A stretch of 64,000 bases of DNA from Boseongicola sp. H5 (GCA_020622165.1 JACNMN010000008.1:124001-188000), one strand, 5' to 3'; positions 26,571 to 37,587 are shown, counted from the stretch's first letter. A program made the numbers and translations. Notes: generated by a model not told the origin, from the letters alone.

Positions 26571-28808
26571 ATGCGCCAGCTTCTGTCAGCCGTGCTTCTC
26601 TCTGTCTGCATCCTGTTGCCCGCCGCGCCTGCGGTCAGGGCACAGGCCGACGAAACCCCCGCCGCCATTCTGGTTCTCGATGCCTCCGGCTCCATGTGGG
26701 GCCAGATCGACGGCATCAACAAGATCGTCATCGCCCGCGAGGTCATCGGCGGGATGCTGGAGGATCTTCCCGCCTCTCAGGCCATCGGATTGACGGTTTA
26801 CGGCCACCGCACACGGGGTGATTGCGCGGATATCGAAACGCTGATCGCGCCGGGTCCGGACACCCGCGCGGCCATCGCGGAGGCGGTCAATTCGATCAAC
26901 CCGCGCGGGCGCACCCCGATGACCGCCTCGGTGGTGGAAGCCGCCCGGGCGCTGCGCCACACCGAAAACGCCGCCACGGTCATCCTTGTCTCGGACGGGA
27001 TCGAAACCTGCGAGGCGGACCCGTGTGCCATCGCCGCCGAGCTTGAGGCGTCGGGCATCGCCTTCACCGCCCATGTGATCGGGTTCGACGTGGCCGACCC
27101 GGAAGCCCGGGCACAGATGCAGTGCATCGCGGACAATACCGGCGGGCAGTTCCTGACCGCGGACAATGCCGAGGAACTGGCGCAGGCTCTCGAACAGGTC
27201 GCCGTGGCCCCTGCCCCGGTGGCGACGCCGGTCACCCTGCGCGCGCTTGTGGAACCGGACATGTCGGCCCCGGTTTCCCCCCTTGAGTGGACATTGTTCG
27301 ACGCCGACGGCAACCCGGTTCTGAACCCGACCCGGGCCCCGACGCTCACCGCGCAGCTTCTGCCCGGCAGCTATCGGGCGCAGGTGCTGCGCATGGCGCA
27401 GGACAGCGAACACGGCGCAAGCTTCACCGTCGAGGAGGGCGTGGCGCAGACCGTCACCATCCCGCTGCCCTTCATTCCGCCACCCACGCATGAGGTCACC
27501 TTTACCGCCCGGATCGGCGGCGAGGATGGCCCGCTGATCACGGAGCCCGTTCTATGGGATATCCGCCCTCTGCCCGACGACGCCGCCGAAACCGAGGAAG
27601 GCAACGGGCTGGTCTTCGAGATGGCCAACGGATCCTACACCGTTTCGGCCTACTGGACCGTGCAGGAGGTCAGCCAAGAGGTGCAGTTCGTGATCATCGA
27701 CGCGGCGCGCGAGATCACCGTGGTGTTCGAGGAACCCGCAGTGACCGCCACGATCGTCGCCCCCGCCTCCGCCATTGCCGGATCGACCATCGAGGTCGGA
27801 TGGAACGGCCCGGACATGCCCAACGACTACATTGGCATCGGGCGCGAGGATGCCACCGGCAGCGATGCCTGGCGCAACTACACCTATACGCGCGACGGCA
27901 GCCCCCTCAGCCTGCTGGTGCCGCCCGAACCGGGCGAGCACCTGATCGGCTATTTCCTGGCCGACGGGCGCGAACGGATCGGCACCGCCCGGATCACCGT
28001 CACCCCGGTGGAGGCCACGCTGATCGCGCCGGAAACCGCACGTGCCGGAGATACGATCAACGTGGACTGGACCGGGCCCGACAACCGGAACGACTATATC
28101 GGGATCGGCCGGGCGGACGCGACCGGCTCGAACCGGTGGGAGAACTACACCTACACCCGCGACGGCAACCCGCTGCAACTGCTCGTCCCCACGGAGCCCG
28201 GCGATTACGTGATCACCTATTTCCTCGATCAGGACCGGACCCCGCTGGCCTCTGCCCCGATCACCGTCACCGCGCTGGAGACCGGCGTCACCGCGCCCGC
28301 CACGGCCATCGCCGGATCGACCATCGAGGTCGGATGGACCGGGCCCGACAACCGCAACGATTATATCGGGATCGGCCGCGCGGATGCGACCGGCTCGAAC
28401 CGGTGGGAGAACTACACCTACACCCGCGACGGCAACCCGCTGCAACTGCTCGTCCCCACGGAGCCCGGCGATTACGTGATCACCTATTTCCTCGATCAGG
28501 ATCGGGCCGCGCAAGCGACCAGCGCCTTGAGCGTGACGCCGGTCGAGGCGAACCTGATGGCGCCGGACCGTGCAGAGGCCGGCGGGACGATCGAGATCGG
28601 ATGGACCGGGCCGGATTACCACAACGATTACATCGGGATCGGGCGGGCGGATGCGACCGGCAGCGCGGCTTGGGAGAGCTACGCCTACACCCGCGATGGG
28701 TCCCTCCTCAGGATGCAGGTTCCCGACGAACCGGGCGCCTACGTGATCCGCTATTTCATGTCGCAGGACCGGACCGAACTGGCAAGCCGGCCCCTGATCG
28801 TGGACTGA
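26571..28808 (+). CDS. Secreted VWA-domain protein with four 89-residue C-terminal repeats
   Basis: A 745-residue protein with signal peptide MRQLLSAVLLSVCILLPAAPAVRA. A von Willebrand factor A domain follows (about residues 31-215), with the metal-binding DASGS at residues 37-41 and conserved GRTPM and VSDGIETC segments. The middle region has beta-rich PPC/Ig-like sequence. From about residue 393 to the end are four repeats of exactly 89 residues (267 bp), each with APxxxxAGxTIEVGW, NDYIGIGRADATGS, YTYTRDGxPLxLLVPxEPGxY and YFLxQDR. VWA proteins of this kind bind ligands in the periplasm or at the surface. The start at 26571 has ATGGAG upstream. Confidence 0.88.
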   Translation: MRQLLSAVLLSVCILLPAAPAVRAQADETPAAILVLDASGSMWGQIDGINKIVIAREVIGGMLEDLPASQAIGLTVYGHRTRGDCADIETLIAPGPDTRAAIAEAVNSINPRGRTPMTASVVEAARALRHTENAATVILVSDGIETCEADPCAIAAELEASGIAFTAHVIGFDVADPEARAQMQCIADNTGGQFLTADNAEELAQALEQVAVAPAPVATPVTLRALVEPDMSAPVSPLEWTLFDADGNPVLNPTRAPTLTAQLLPGSYRAQVLRMAQDSEHGASFTVEEGVAQTVTIPLPFIPPPTHEVTFTARIGGEDGPLITEPVLWDIRPLPDDAAETEEGNGLVFEMANGSYTVSAYWTVQEVSQEVQFVIIDAAREITVVFEEPAVTATIVAPASAIAGSTIEVGWNGPDMPNDYIGIGREDATGSDAWRNYTYTRDGSPLSLLVPPEPGEHLIGYFLADGRERIGTARITVTPVEATLIAPETARAGDTINVDWTGPDNRNDYIGIGRADATGSNRWENYTYTRDGNPLQLLVPTEPGDYVITYFLDQDRTPLASAPITVTALETGVTAPATAIAGSTIEVGWTGPDNRNDYIGIGRADATGSNRWENYTYTRDGNPLQLLVPTEPGDYVITYFLDQDRAAQATSALSVTPVEANLMAPDRAEAGGTIEIGWTGPDYHNDYIGIGRADATGSAAWESYAYTRDGSLLRMQVPDEPGAYVIRYFMSQDRTELASRPLIVD
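27747..28805 (+). repeat. Four in-frame 267-bp tandem repeats
   Basis: Repeat starts at 27747, 28014, 28281 and 28548 are spaced exactly 267 bp. Copies 2 and 3 are identical over at least 114 bp (28121-28234 and 28388-28501). Copies 1 and 3 share an identical stretch, GGATCGACCATCGAGGTCGG (27780 and 28315). This points to recent duplication or gene conversion within the gene. Confidence 0.95.
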
Positions 28809-28825
28809 CCCGGCAAGACGAGAAT

Positions 28826-28857
28826 GGGGGCGGCCGCCACAGGCGCCGCCCCCTTTT
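28826..28857 (+). terminator. Rho-independent terminator after the VWA gene
   Basis: A 9-bp stem GGGGGCGGC/GCCGCCCCC (28826-28834, 28845-28853) followed by TTTT, 17 bp after the stop. It also ends at the convergent lpdA gene. Confidence 0.85.
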
Positions 28858-28877
28858 CCCGATTACGCTCCCGCGGT

Positions 28878-30275
28878 CTAGAAGTTGATGACCCGATCAT
28901 AGGCATCAAGCACCGACTCGTGCATCATCTCGCTGAGAGTGGGGTGCGGGAAAACGGTTTCCATCAGGTCCTCCTCGGTGGTCTCCAACTGGCGACCCAC
29001 CACGTAACCCTGGATCAGTTCGGTCACTTCCGCGCCGATCATATGGGCGCCCAGAAGCTCGCCCGTCTTGGCGTCGAACACGGTTTTCACCAGCCCCTCC
29101 GCCTCGCCCAAAGCAATTGCCTTGCCGTTGCCGATGAAGGGGAAGCGCCCGACCTTGACGTCATAGCCAAGTTCCTTCGCCTTCGCCTCGGTATAACCCA
29201 CGCTGGCGACCTGCGGGTAGCAATAGGTGCACCCGGCAATGCTTTCGGGTTTGCTTGGATGAACCTTGTTCTTGCCCGCGATCAGTTCGGCCACCATCAC
29301 GCCTTCATGGCTTGCCTTGTGGGCCAGCCATGGGGCGCCCGCGATGTCGCCGATGGCGTAAATACCTTCCACGCCCGTGCGGCAGAACTCATCCGTCACC
29401 ACATGGGTCCGGTCGATCTTCACGCCAAGCTCCTCCAGCCCGAGCCCCTCGACATTGCCGACGATGCCCACGGCGGAGATCACCGTGTCGAATTCCTGCT
29501 TCTCGACCTTGCCACCGATCTCGATATGCGCGGTCACCTTGTCCTTGGCACGGTCAAGCTGCTTGACCATGGCCTTCTGCAGGATCTTCATCCCCTGCTT
29601 CTCGAAGCTTTTCTTGGCGAAGGCGCTGATCTCGGCATCTTCCACGGGCAGGATCCGGTCCATCACCTCCACCACGGTCGTGTCGGCGCCAAGGGTGTTG
29701 TAGAAGCTGGCGAATTCGATCCCGATCGCACCCGAGCCGACCACCAGCAGCTTCTTGGGCATGTGTTTCGGGGTCAATGCCGCCTTGTAGGTCCAGACCC
29801 TGTCGCCGTCGGCCTCCAGCCCGGGCAGTTCGCGGGCGCGGGCGCCCGTGGCCAGGATGATGTTCTTGGCGGTCAGGTCCTCGGTGCCCTTGTCGGTCCT
29901 GACGCTGACCTTGCCCTTGGCGGGGATCGTGGCCTCGCCCATCACCACGGTGATCTTGTTCTTCTTCATCAGATGGCCGACGCCGGAGTTCAGCTGCTTG
30001 GCCACCGTCCGCGACCGTTTGACCACCTCGTCCAGGTCATAGCCGATCCCGTCGGCCTTCAGCCCGAATTCCTTGGCCCGCTGCATCAGGTGGAATATCT
30101 CCGAACTTCGCAACATCGCCTTGGTCGGGATACAGCCCCAGTTCAGGCAGATGCCGCCCATATGCTCCCGTTCGACGATGGCGACATTCAGACCGAGCTG
30201 GCTGGCGCGGATCGCGGCAACATAGCCCCCCGGTCCGGCCCCGATTACAACGATGTCAAAGCTTTTGGCAGCCAT
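28878..30275 (-). CDS. lpdA: Dihydrolipoyl dehydrogenase (E3)
   Basis: E3 reoxidises the lipoyl arm of 2-oxoacid dehydrogenase complexes (and the glycine cleavage system) with NAD+. The 465-residue flavoprotein has the FAD motif GAGPGGYVAA, the redox disulfide Cys43-X4-Cys48 (GGICLNWGCIP), an NAD fold VVGSGAIGIEFA, and the dimer-interface catalytic pair in FPHPTLSE. AGGAGG precedes the ATG. The gene stands alone; no E1 or E2 gene is in this window, so the complex it serves cannot be told from context. Confidence 0.97.
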   Translation of the reverse strand: MAAKSFDIVVIGAGPGGYVAAIRASQLGLNVAIVEREHMGGICLNWGCIPTKAMLRSSEIFHLMQRAKEFGLKADGIGYDLDEVVKRSRTVAKQLNSGVGHLMKKNKITVVMGEATIPAKGKVSVRTDKGTEDLTAKNIILATGARARELPGLEADGDRVWTYKAALTPKHMPKKLLVVGSGAIGIEFASFYNTLGADTTVVEVMDRILPVEDAEISAFAKKSFEKQGMKILQKAMVKQLDRAKDKVTAHIEIGGKVEKQEFDTVISAVGIVGNVEGLGLEELGVKIDRTHVVTDEFCRTGVEGIYAIGDIAGAPWLAHKASHEGVMVAELIAGKNKVHPSKPESIAGCTYCYPQVASVGYTEAKAKELGYDVKVGRFPFIGNGKAIALGEAEGLVKTVFDAKTGELLGAHMIGAEVTELIQGYVVGRQLETTEEDLMETVFPHPTLSEMMHESVLDAYDRVINF

Positions 30276-30305
30276 GGGCGACCCTCCTGGCGAAGATTTT
30301 GTTCA

Positions 30306-30334
30306 GCATTAAACTATCTGGCGGTCTGTCGCAA
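30306..30334 (-). promoter_or_regulatory. Candidate promoter of lpdA
   Basis: TTGCGA (30329-30334) and TAATGC (30306-30311), 17-bp spacer, on the minus strand. Confidence 0.5.
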
Positions 30335-30365
30335 TTGATCCATGGAGCGCAGTATTGTCGCGGCG

Positions 30366-31232
30366 TCACGCCCCCGACAGCCACGCAATTGTCGTGGCGA
30401 TGACCTGATCCAGCATATCCGGCCCGGTGAACACGTTGAAGACATGATCCATCTCCATCAGCACAAGCGTATCGGCCGCGTTCCCGCGCGCGTCCAGCAC
30501 GGTCTGCCCCATCGCGGGCTGCGGCGTGATCAGATCGTCATTGGCCCCCACGACCACCAGCACCGGGCCGGGATAATCCGCGATAGCGCCCACCGGGTCG
30601 CTGTCGGGGATTTCGTGAAAGAAGGCGCCGTTCAGCTCCATCTCGACACCCCAGGGCAAGGTGAAGCCCACGGGCGCGGCCGGTGCCGCGGCCAGCCCGG
30701 CCTCCATCACCTCGGGTCCGAAAAGCGCCCCGAAGGAGACGCGCGGCGCCGTCACCGGGTTCAGCAGGACGACGCGGGCCAGATCCGGGCGCTCGGCGGC
30801 CAGATGGGCGGCGACAAGCCCGCCCTGGCTCCAGCCGATCACGGCAATCTCGCGGGCACCGATATCGGGATGCGCGGCCATCCAGTCGACGGCCGCCACC
30901 GAATCCTCGATCTGGGTGGAAAAGGTCGTCTCTTCCCAGGGCATCTCCAGGCTCTCGCCCGAACCCCGGAAATCGATCCGCAGGCTCGGCATTCCGGCCA
31001 CCGCAAGCTGCCGCGCGAAGCGGGTGAAGACGAAATCCTCCGTGCCTTCGACGGGAAGCTCGTCGCGGGTGCCCGTGAACCCGTGCAGCAGCAGTACCGC
31101 AGGCCCCGGCCCGTCTGCCGCCTCAAAGGTTCCGATCACGCTGTCTCCGGCCACGTCCAGCCGCACATCCTCGGCAATCGCCGCACCTGTCATCGCCAGC
31201 ATAGCGGCCAAAGCCGTTCCGATCCGTGTCAT
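30366..31232 (-). CDS. Secreted alpha/beta hydrolase
   Basis: A 288-residue alpha/beta hydrolase with signal peptide MTRIGTALAAMLAMTGAAIAE. It has the oxyanion motif LLHGFTGTRDE, the nucleophile elbow GWSQGG, the acid in VVGANDDLITP and the catalytic His in MEMDHVF. The overall style is dienelactone-hydrolase/esterase-like; the substrate is unknown. The start at 31232 has GGAAGGGA upstream and gives the signal peptide; an upstream start adds only seven residues. Encoded on the same strand as the next two upstream genes. Confidence 0.88.
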   Translation of the reverse strand: MTRIGTALAAMLAMTGAAIAEDVRLDVAGDSVIGTFEAADGPGPAVLLLHGFTGTRDELPVEGTEDFVFTRFARQLAVAGMPSLRIDFRGSGESLEMPWEETTFSTQIEDSVAAVDWMAAHPDIGAREIAVIGWSQGGLVAAHLAAERPDLARVVLLNPVTAPRVSFGALFGPEVMEAGLAAAPAAPVGFTLPWGVEMELNGAFFHEIPDSDPVGAIADYPGPVLVVVGANDDLITPQPAMGQTVLDARGNAADTLVLMEMDHVFNVFTGPDMLDQVIATTIAWLSGA

Positions 31233-31287
31233 CGCGCCGTCCCTTCCTCTCAATCAGGTCGGTCGGAGGGCACGCGACCGGCTCAGA

Positions 31288-31875
31288 TCAGCCCGCAGCC
31301 TCCAACTCGCTGACGACCTTGCCATAGCCGCCATCTTCCATAAAGCGCAGTTCGTCGGCAGAGCTGTGCCGGCCAAGCGCCTCGTTGCGAAAGGGGAAGC
31401 GGCCGTATGTGCGGATAATCTCCCGATGGGCCCGGGCGTGCAGGATGTTGCTTTGCCCGGTTTCCGGCATCCGCTCCTTCATCAGGCGCATGCAGTGATC
31501 CTGATCGGCCAGAATTTCGGAATGACAGAAAGGCATGTAGAAAAACTGGCGTTCCGGCTCGGCGGCGCGCATGTCCCAGCCATGTTCGATCGAATAGCAG
31601 GCGGCGGATTTGGCCTTGAGATCGGTGGCAAAGGCCCGGGCCTGCCCCCGGAACATGTTGCGCGGAAACTGGTCCAGCAGGATGACAAGCGCCAGCGCCT
31701 TCTGCGGGTGGCTCGTCCAATCCGACAATTCGCCCCGCTCCCCCTTTTCCCAGAGATCCATGAAGCGCGTGGTGATCTCCTCATCCAGCGCCGCGTCCTG
31801 CTTGTACCAATCCTCGGGCGAACGCTCGGTCAGCCAGAAGGCCAGAACCTCCTTCGATGGGTGCGGGTCTGTCAT
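31288..31875 (-). CDS. DUF924 family protein
   Basis: A 195-residue all-helical DUF924 protein with the family segments LDQFPRNMFRG, FYMPFCHSE and FPFRNEALGR. The domain resembles a TPR-like bundle; its function is unknown. A perfect AAGGAGGAG precedes the ATG. It lies 55 bp upstream of the secreted hydrolase gene and 41 bp downstream of an MFS gene, all on one strand. Confidence 0.9.
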   Translation of the reverse strand: MTDPHPSKEVLAFWLTERSPEDWYKQDAALDEEITTRFMDLWEKGERGELSDWTSHPQKALALVILLDQFPRNMFRGQARAFATDLKAKSAACYSIEHGWDMRAAEPERQFFYMPFCHSEILADQDHCMRLMKERMPETGQSNILHARAHREIIRTYGRFPFRNEALGRHSSADELRFMEDGGYGKVVSELEAAG

Positions 31876-31916
31876 CGCTCTCCTCCTTCACGACCTTTGG
31901 CGGTCTTGGGAGCACC

Positions 31917-33194
31917 TTACACGGCGGGCTGCGACTTGTCTTCCGTCTCCTCGGCTTCCTGCGCAGCTTCGATGAACGCCTCCTGCGCCCATTCCATGGC
32001 GACCGGCGATGTGGTCGCCATCACCGGGGCATAGCTGCCGGTCTCGTCCGACGACGGCGCAGGCCGCACGGTCATCCGATAGGCTGCATAGACCGCAAGC
32101 GTGGCCATCAGCACGGCGAGATAGATGAAATAGCCCGACGGCCCGATCGCCCCCATGATCGCGCCCACCGCAAGCGGGCCGAAGATCGCACCGACCCCGT
32201 TGATGAAAATCAGCCGGCCACCGGCCGCCGCCATCTGTTCATGTTCCAGAAAGTCGTTCGTATAGGCCACCAGAAGCGCATAAAGCGGGTTCGCCATGCC
32301 GCCGAACAGGAATGCCGCCGACAGCAGCAGCCAGAACAGGCCGCCGCCCAGCACCGCGACCACGGCGAGCGCGGCGGCCAGAACGCTGATGGCGAGGATA
32401 AGCACCCGGCGGTCCATCCGGTCCGATATCCAGCCGATCGGATATTGCAGCAGCAGGCCGCCCACATAGAAGGAGGCGACGAACATCGAGATCTGGCCAA
32501 GGCCAAGCCCGGCCTCGGTGCCATAGACCGCCGACATGCCGAACATCGCCGAATAGACGCCCCCCATCACGAAGATGCCCGCACATCCAAGCGGAGAGAC
32601 GGCGAGGACTTCGCGCAGGCTCATCGGTTTGGTGGTCTCGAAGGCCGGCGTCGGGGTGGCCGACAGCAGGATCGGCGCAAAGCTCAGCGAGACGAGCACC
32701 GACAGCACGATGAAAAGCGTGTAGCCGGACGGATCGCCCAGAACCAGCAGACCCTGCGCGGAGACGATGCCCGCCATCTGCACCACCATGTAGATCGACA
32801 GCGCCTTGCCCCGCGTCTCGTTGGTGGCCGCATTGTTCAGCCAGCTTTCGGCGGTCACGTACACGGCGGAGAAACAGAACCCGATGATCACGCGCAGCAC
32901 CGTCCAGCTGATCGGATCGGTCAGCACCGGGAACAGAACCAGCGCCGCCGAGATCATCGAGCCCAGGGCCGCGAAGACGCGGATATGCCCCACCCGGCGG
33001 ATCATCTCCGGCGCCATGCGGGAGCCGCCCAGAAAGCCCGCGAAATAGGCGGACATGACGATCGACAGTTCCAGTGTCGAAAATCCCTCGATGGCGCCGC
33101 GCACGCCCAGAAGGGTTCCCTGAAGGCCGTTTCCGACCATCAGCAGAAGCATGCCCAACAGCAGGGCCCATGAGGAGCGAAGAACATCTATCAT
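31917..33194 (-). CDS. MFS transporter, YcaD-like
   Basis: A 425-residue 12-helix MFS protein of the YcaD type: GCAGIFVMGGVYSAMFGMSAVYG and PLYALLVAYTNDFLEHEQM are characteristic. The second-loop A-motif region is PEMIRRVGHIR. The cytoplasmic C-terminal tail is long and acidic. The substrate is unknown. Likely transcribed with the DUF924 and hydrolase genes downstream. Confidence 0.9.
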   Translation of the reverse strand: MIDVLRSSWALLLGMLLLMVGNGLQGTLLGVRGAIEGFSTLELSIVMSAYFAGFLGGSRMAPEMIRRVGHIRVFAALGSMISAALVLFPVLTDPISWTVLRVIIGFCFSAVYVTAESWLNNAATNETRGKALSIYMVVQMAGIVSAQGLLVLGDPSGYTLFIVLSVLVSLSFAPILLSATPTPAFETTKPMSLREVLAVSPLGCAGIFVMGGVYSAMFGMSAVYGTEAGLGLGQISMFVASFYVGGLLLQYPIGWISDRMDRRVLILAISVLAAALAVVAVLGGGLFWLLLSAAFLFGGMANPLYALLVAYTNDFLEHEQMAAAGGRLIFINGVGAIFGPLAVGAIMGAIGPSGYFIYLAVLMATLAVYAAYRMTVRPAPSSDETGSYAPVMATTSPVAMEWAQEAFIEAAQEAEETEDKSQPAV

Positions 33195-33250
33195 GGGGCC
33201 GTCCCTAACCGTTTGATGCCGGTTAGGTCATCCAATTTCGTCACGATCTG

Positions 33251-34306
33251 TCACGTCTGCGACGGAATCAGCAACGAGGCGTCCCCGTAGGAGAAGAATC
33301 TGTATTCCTGCTCAATGGCATGGGCGTAAATCTCCTTGATCCGGTCCGCGCCCATCAGCGCGGAGACCAGCATCATCAGGGTCGATTTCGGCAGGTGGAA
33401 ATTGGTCATCAACGCCTGCGTGATCTTGAACCGATAGCCGGGGTAGATGAAGATATCCGTGTCGCCCTGCCACGCCGCGAGGGAGCCATCGGCACCCGCG
33501 GCGGTTTCGATCAGCCGCAATGCGGTGGTCCCCACCGGGATAATCCGGCCGCCGGCGGCTTTTGTCGCGGTGATCTCGGCGGCGGCCTCGGCGGTGATCT
33601 CGCCCCATTCCGCATGCATCCGGTGCGTGGTCACGTCATCAACAGTGACCGGAAGAAAGGTGCCCGCGCCCACGTGAAGCGTCACGAAACTCATCGTGAC
33701 CCCCCTGTCGCGCAGCGCGGCCAGCAACGGTTCATCGAAATGCAGGCTGGCGGTGGGTGCGGCCACCGCGCCGGAGCGGCGGGCCCAGATTGTCTGGTAA
33801 TCCTGCTTGTCCTGCGCATCGGCGGCCCGTTTGCCCGCAATATAGGGCGGCAGCGGCATGGCGCCCGCCGCATTCAGCGCCGCGTCGAAATCCGTACCCT
33901 TCAGGTTGAACCGCAGGTACAACCCGGCCTCCAGCGCCGTCACCTCGGCCGACAGATCGTCGGAGAACACCACCTTCTCCCCGATCGCCAGTTTGCGCAG
34001 CGGCTTGGCCAGCGCCGACCAGCTGCCATCGGCCTGCGGCTCCAGCAGGGTGACCTCGACCTTGGCCTTCACGATCTCGGTGCCGGTGTCGCGCCACCGG
34101 ACCCCGGACAGCCGCGCCGGAATGACCTTGGTGTCATTCAGGACCAGCCGATCGCCGGGGCGCAGGATGTCGGGCAGATCATAGACATACCGGTCCTCCG
34201 TCCGGGGGCCGTCGGCCAGCAGCAGGCGTGCCGACGATCTGGGCCGTGCGGGCCGGGTGGCGATCCGCCCCTCCGGCAGGTCGAAATTGAAATCGTTCAG
34301 GTTCAC
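33251..34306 (-). CDS. queA: S-adenosylmethionine:tRNA ribosyltransferase-isomerase
   Basis: QueA converts preQ1 on tRNA into epoxyqueuosine using the ribosyl part of SAM, following Tgt. The 351-residue protein has conserved regions [52 protein letters not shown] and [16 protein letters not shown]. The start codon is GTG at 34306, overlapping the stop of the upstream AsmA-like gene as GTGA, with GGAG about 8 bases before; this indicates translational coupling. Tgt is encoded separately at 10582-11712. Confidence 0.97.
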   Translation of the reverse strand: MNLNDFNFDLPEGRIATRPARPRSSARLLLADGPRTEDRYVYDLPDILRPGDRLVLNDTKVIPARLSGVRWRDTGTEIVKAKVEVTLLEPQADGSWSALAKPLRKLAIGEKVVFSDDLSAEVTALEAGLYLRFNLKGTDFDAALNAAGAMPLPPYIAGKRAADAQDKQDYQTIWARRSGAVAAPTASLHFDEPLLAALRDRGVTMSFVTLHVGAGTFLPVTVDDVTTHRMHAEWGEITAEAAAEITATKAAGGRIIPVGTTALRLIETAAGADGSLAAWQGDTDIFIYPGYRFKITQALMTNFHLPKSTLMMLVSALMGADRIKEIYAHAIEQEYRFFSYGDASLLIPSQT

Positions 34307-37300
34307 TGGCTCAGCTCCGGTGGCGGACGGCGAAAGATCTCGCGGAAGATGCCCGGCGTCAGAATCGACAGCGGGTTCACGGCTACACGTGTGTTTTCCG
34401 GCGTGCCGGTCAAGCGGTAAGTGACACCGAAAAGCCCCTCGCGCCGGGGGGCGAACAACGCGCCCAGAACGCCGTTGACCATGTATAGCGGGGACACGAC
34501 GCCCTGCATGTCGAAGCGCCGGTTGGCGATGTCATAGACCCCGTCCATCGAGATGCCCATGGACGGCCCCACCGCCGTGCCCTGTTCGACGACGATGGCC
34601 CGCGGATCGAGACGGAACCGCGCCTCCACCTCGCCGAGATTGATGCCGGTGTCGCCCAGTTGTTCAAGAAGCCCCACGATCGAAACGGCGTTCAGAAGCT
34701 CGGCCATCGCAGGCGCGTTGCGCAGGCGCGGCCCGTTGATCGTGAGCTGGCCGATATAGGCGCCGGTCTGGCCCGTCGGCTGCATCACAAGCTCCATCTC
34801 ACCGCCATAGGCATTCTCGAACAGGCCCGCCGCGCGCATGACCGCCCCGCCATCGTTCGAGCGCAGCCGCACCGCCGCCCCGTTCGCCGTGGTCACAAGC
34901 GTGCCGGTGACCGGCACCGCGCCGTTGACCTCTCCCCGGAACTGCCCCGAGAGACCGCCCGTGGTGGTCAGATCCGCCGCGACCGAATTGAGCGCGATGC
35001 CATCGCTGATCTGCAACCGGTCGAGGCGCACGGTCAGCGGACCGCTGCCCGCCCCGCCGCGCGCGCCCCCGCCGACCGAGGGCACCCGGCGCAGATCGAC
35101 GCTGCCGCCGGTCAGCTCGACCGATGGCGCGCGCGCCTGCCCCCGGCCCACCAGCGCGCCGGTCACATCCAGCCAGTCGTTCAGCCGGAACCGCGTGGCG
35201 GTCAGCCGGTCGAAGCCACCGCCTTCACGCAGGCGGATATCGCCCTGAAGCTCCAGACCCGCGGCGGCCAGTTCCAGCGAGGTGATACCGGGCGCGTCGC
35301 CCAGACGCACCGTCGCGGCAAGCCGCCCGGTCTGACCCTCCGGCTTTTGCCATGACAAGGCGTCAAGCCGCAGCCCCAGACCGGAGAGATCCGACGACAG
35401 GACCAGGTCGGGCGGGCCATCCCCGCCGCCGAGTTCCAGAACGAAATCCGCCCCCGTCGATCCCGTGACAAGACCGTCGGGCAGTACCACACCAAAATCG
35501 GCCAACCCGTCCGGAGACAGAACGCCCGTACCCTCCAGCCGGCTGCGGCCATCGGCGCCGGGACCAAGGGCGCGGGTCCATCGCCCGGTTGCCGCGATCC
35601 CGTCAAGGCGCGCGCGTCCGCTGATCGCGACGCGGTCCGGCACAACCTCGACCTCAAGGCTGTCCGCGCTCACTACTCGCCCGGCCACGAGCGTATCGGA
35701 GCGGATGTCCGCCAGCCGGCCGCTGACCTCGAATTCGATCGCCTCGAACGGCACCCGTTGGCGCAGCGGCACACTGAGCCGCCCGCGCAGATCGGCCCGG
35801 CCCGTGGCCAGCGTCTCCGCAGAAAGCCGCCCCTCGGAAAACAGGTTCACCGGCGGCAGTTCCAGAAGGCTCAGCACATCGCGCAGCTCCCCCTGGGCGC
35901 GAAGGTCGAACGCGGTGTCGGGGCCGCGCACCCGCACATCCTCGATCACCATCGTCGATCCCGCCAGCCCGACCGACCCGCCCAATGGCCCTGTCACCCC
36001 GCCCGCGCTCAGCGACATCACGAAGCGCGGGCCGGTCAGCGAGACATAGCCCCGCGCGTCCTCGATCGGGGGCATCTGGCGCAAGGCGCGGATCGTGCTC
36101 TCCTCGAAGTCCAGACGCAGCATCTGAGCGGGCGTCCCGCCCGGCTCCTGCCGGAGGGAGAACCGGATATCGCGCAACGTGCCGCCGGTCAGATTGCGGT
36201 CCAGCCAGCCCCGGGTGTTCGGGATCGCACCGGTCGGCCAGTAGGGCAGCACATCGGTCACCGCGATCTCGGGGATCGTTGCGTCGATCCGCATGCTCAA
36301 CCCGTCGGGGCGCGCGGCGATCTCGCCCTCCGCGCTCAGATGCAAGGCGCCATCGAACAGCACTGCCTGCCCCAGCTCCAGACGCACGAAAGGCGACAGG
36401 GACAGCCGCATATCCATCGCGCCCCCTTCGAACTGCACGGGCGCGGCAAAAATGCCCTCGGGCGCGGCTTCGATCCCGGTGAAGTGAAACTGGCCGACAT
36501 AGCTGGTGCCATCTTGCATAAGATCGGCATTGCCCGTGGCCCGGAACTGCAAGGCGGGCGCATCCACATCGAGCGCGGAGAAGCTCAGCCGCGCGGCGGC
36601 CGCATCGTAATCGAAATAGGCGCTGAGCGCTGTGAAGGGCAAAGGTGCCACCCCCTCGCCCAGAGATATCCGGCCTTCCCCGATATCCAGCGCGCCGCTC
36701 AGATCGCCGACCGTGCCGTCATCCCTGAGCCGCGTCGTCAGCGCCCCTGAAATCGGCGCGCGCATCAGATCCAGCCAGGCAAGCGCGGGGGCGGCGCTGG
36801 CCACGTCCCGGGCCGCCAGATTCTGGAACTGCGCGCGCATATCGGTCCGGCCCAGTTCGGGGTTTCGGGTTACCGCAAGCGACAGACTGGCATTGCGGCT
36901 TCCCTCCAGCTGGCCGCCCATGATCAGGGTCAGCGCGGCGCCCTTGCGCTCCAGCCGCAGGTTGGCGTCATGGGCCCGCATCTCGCGGCCCGTCACCGCA
37001 TCGTTCAGGATCAGTTCCAGCCCCCGCCCGCTGATTTCTTGCAGTTCGGCGAAGATCGGCTGCGCGAACATCGCGTCGATCCGGGCCAGCGTCTCGGTCA
37101 GATCCCGGGCCTCGGCCCGGCGCTCATCGGTCAGCGCCAGATCGAGGCGCCCCTCGGCATCGCGGACCATGCGCAGGCCGGCACCGGTCAGATCGACCCG
37201 ATAGGGCCGCATCTCTCCGCGCAGCAACGCGCGCCCGTTCAGATGCACCGACAGTTCCGGGAACCGCGCCCGCAGATCGTCACCATCGCGGAGCACCACA

Positions 37301-37587
37301 TCGCTCAGCACGATCTGCGGTGTCACCCCACCCTCGCGCAGCGCCAGCCCGATATCGCCGATTTCCACCTGATTGGCCGCCATCGCCCGGTCGAGACGCG
37401 TCTCGATCATCGTCTGAACGCCGTCGGGCAGGCGCAGGACATTGTCCATCGCCATCCAGATGACGGCAACCAGCATCAGCACCGGAACCAGCACCAGCAG
37501 GCTCAGAACCGTACTGCACCACCACAGGATCCGCCGACGCAATCGGCGGGGCGGGGTCTGGCGAACGTCCTTTGGCTGCTCTGCCAT
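34303..37587 (-). CDS. AsmA-like/DUF3971 large envelope protein
   Basis: A 1094-residue protein with an N-terminal cytoplasmic basic stretch, one membrane anchor ([25 protein letters not shown], about residues 22-46) and a long beta-rich periplasmic part with many repeated [13 protein letters not shown]-like elements. It ends in an AsmA C-terminal-like region ([30 protein letters not shown] ... [28 protein letters not shown]). Such YhdP/TamB-like proteins are thought to move phospholipids between membranes. Four-base overlap with queA. Divergent from bcp. Confidence 0.88.
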   Translation of the reverse strand: MAEQPKDVRQTPPRRLRRRILWWCSTVLSLLVLVPVLMLVAVIWMAMDNVLRLPDGVQTMIETRLDRAMAANQVEIGDIGLALREGGVTPQIVLSDVVLRDGDDLRARFPELSVHLNGRALLRGEMRPYRVDLTGAGLRMVRDAEGRLDLALTDERRAEARDLTETLARIDAMFAQPIFAELQEISGRGLELILNDAVTGREMRAHDANLRLERKGAALTLIMGGQLEGSRNASLSLAVTRNPELGRTDMRAQFQNLAARDVASAAPALAWLDLMRAPISGALTTRLRDDGTVGDLSGALDIGEGRISLGEGVAPLPFTALSAYFDYDAAAARLSFSALDVDAPALQFRATGNADLMQDGTSYVGQFHFTGIEAAPEGIFAAPVQFEGGAMDMRLSLSPFVRLELGQAVLFDGALHLSAEGEIAARPDGLSMRIDATIPEIAVTDVLPYWPTGAIPNTRGWLDRNLTGGTLRDIRFSLRQEPGGTPAQMLRLDFEESTIRALRQMPPIEDARGYVSLTGPRFVMSLSAGGVTGPLGGSVGLAGSTMVIEDVRVRGPDTAFDLRAQGELRDVLSLLELPPVNLFSEGRLSAETLATGRADLRGRLSVPLRQRVPFEAIEFEVSGRLADIRSDTLVAGRVVSADSLEVEVVPDRVAISGRARLDGIAATGRWTRALGPGADGRSRLEGTGVLSPDGLADFGVVLPDGLVTGSTGADFVLELGGGDGPPDLVLSSDLSGLGLRLDALSWQKPEGQTGRLAATVRLGDAPGITSLELAAAGLELQGDIRLREGGGFDRLTATRFRLNDWLDVTGALVGRGQARAPSVELTGGSVDLRRVPSVGGGARGGAGSGPLTVRLDRLQISDGIALNSVAADLTTTGGLSGQFRGEVNGAVPVTGTLVTTANGAAVRLRSNDGGAVMRAAGLFENAYGGEMELVMQPTGQTGAYIGQLTINGPRLRNAPAMAELLNAVSIVGLLEQLGDTGINLGEVEARFRLDPRAIVVEQGTAVGPSMGISMDGVYDIANRRFDMQGVVSPLYMVNGVLGALFAPRREGLFGVTYRLTGTPENTRVAVNPLSILTPGIFREIFRRPPPELSQ

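Noticed and set aside
27747-28805. CRISPR array
   Set aside because: Repeats are 267 bp, contiguous and in frame with a protein, without spacers.
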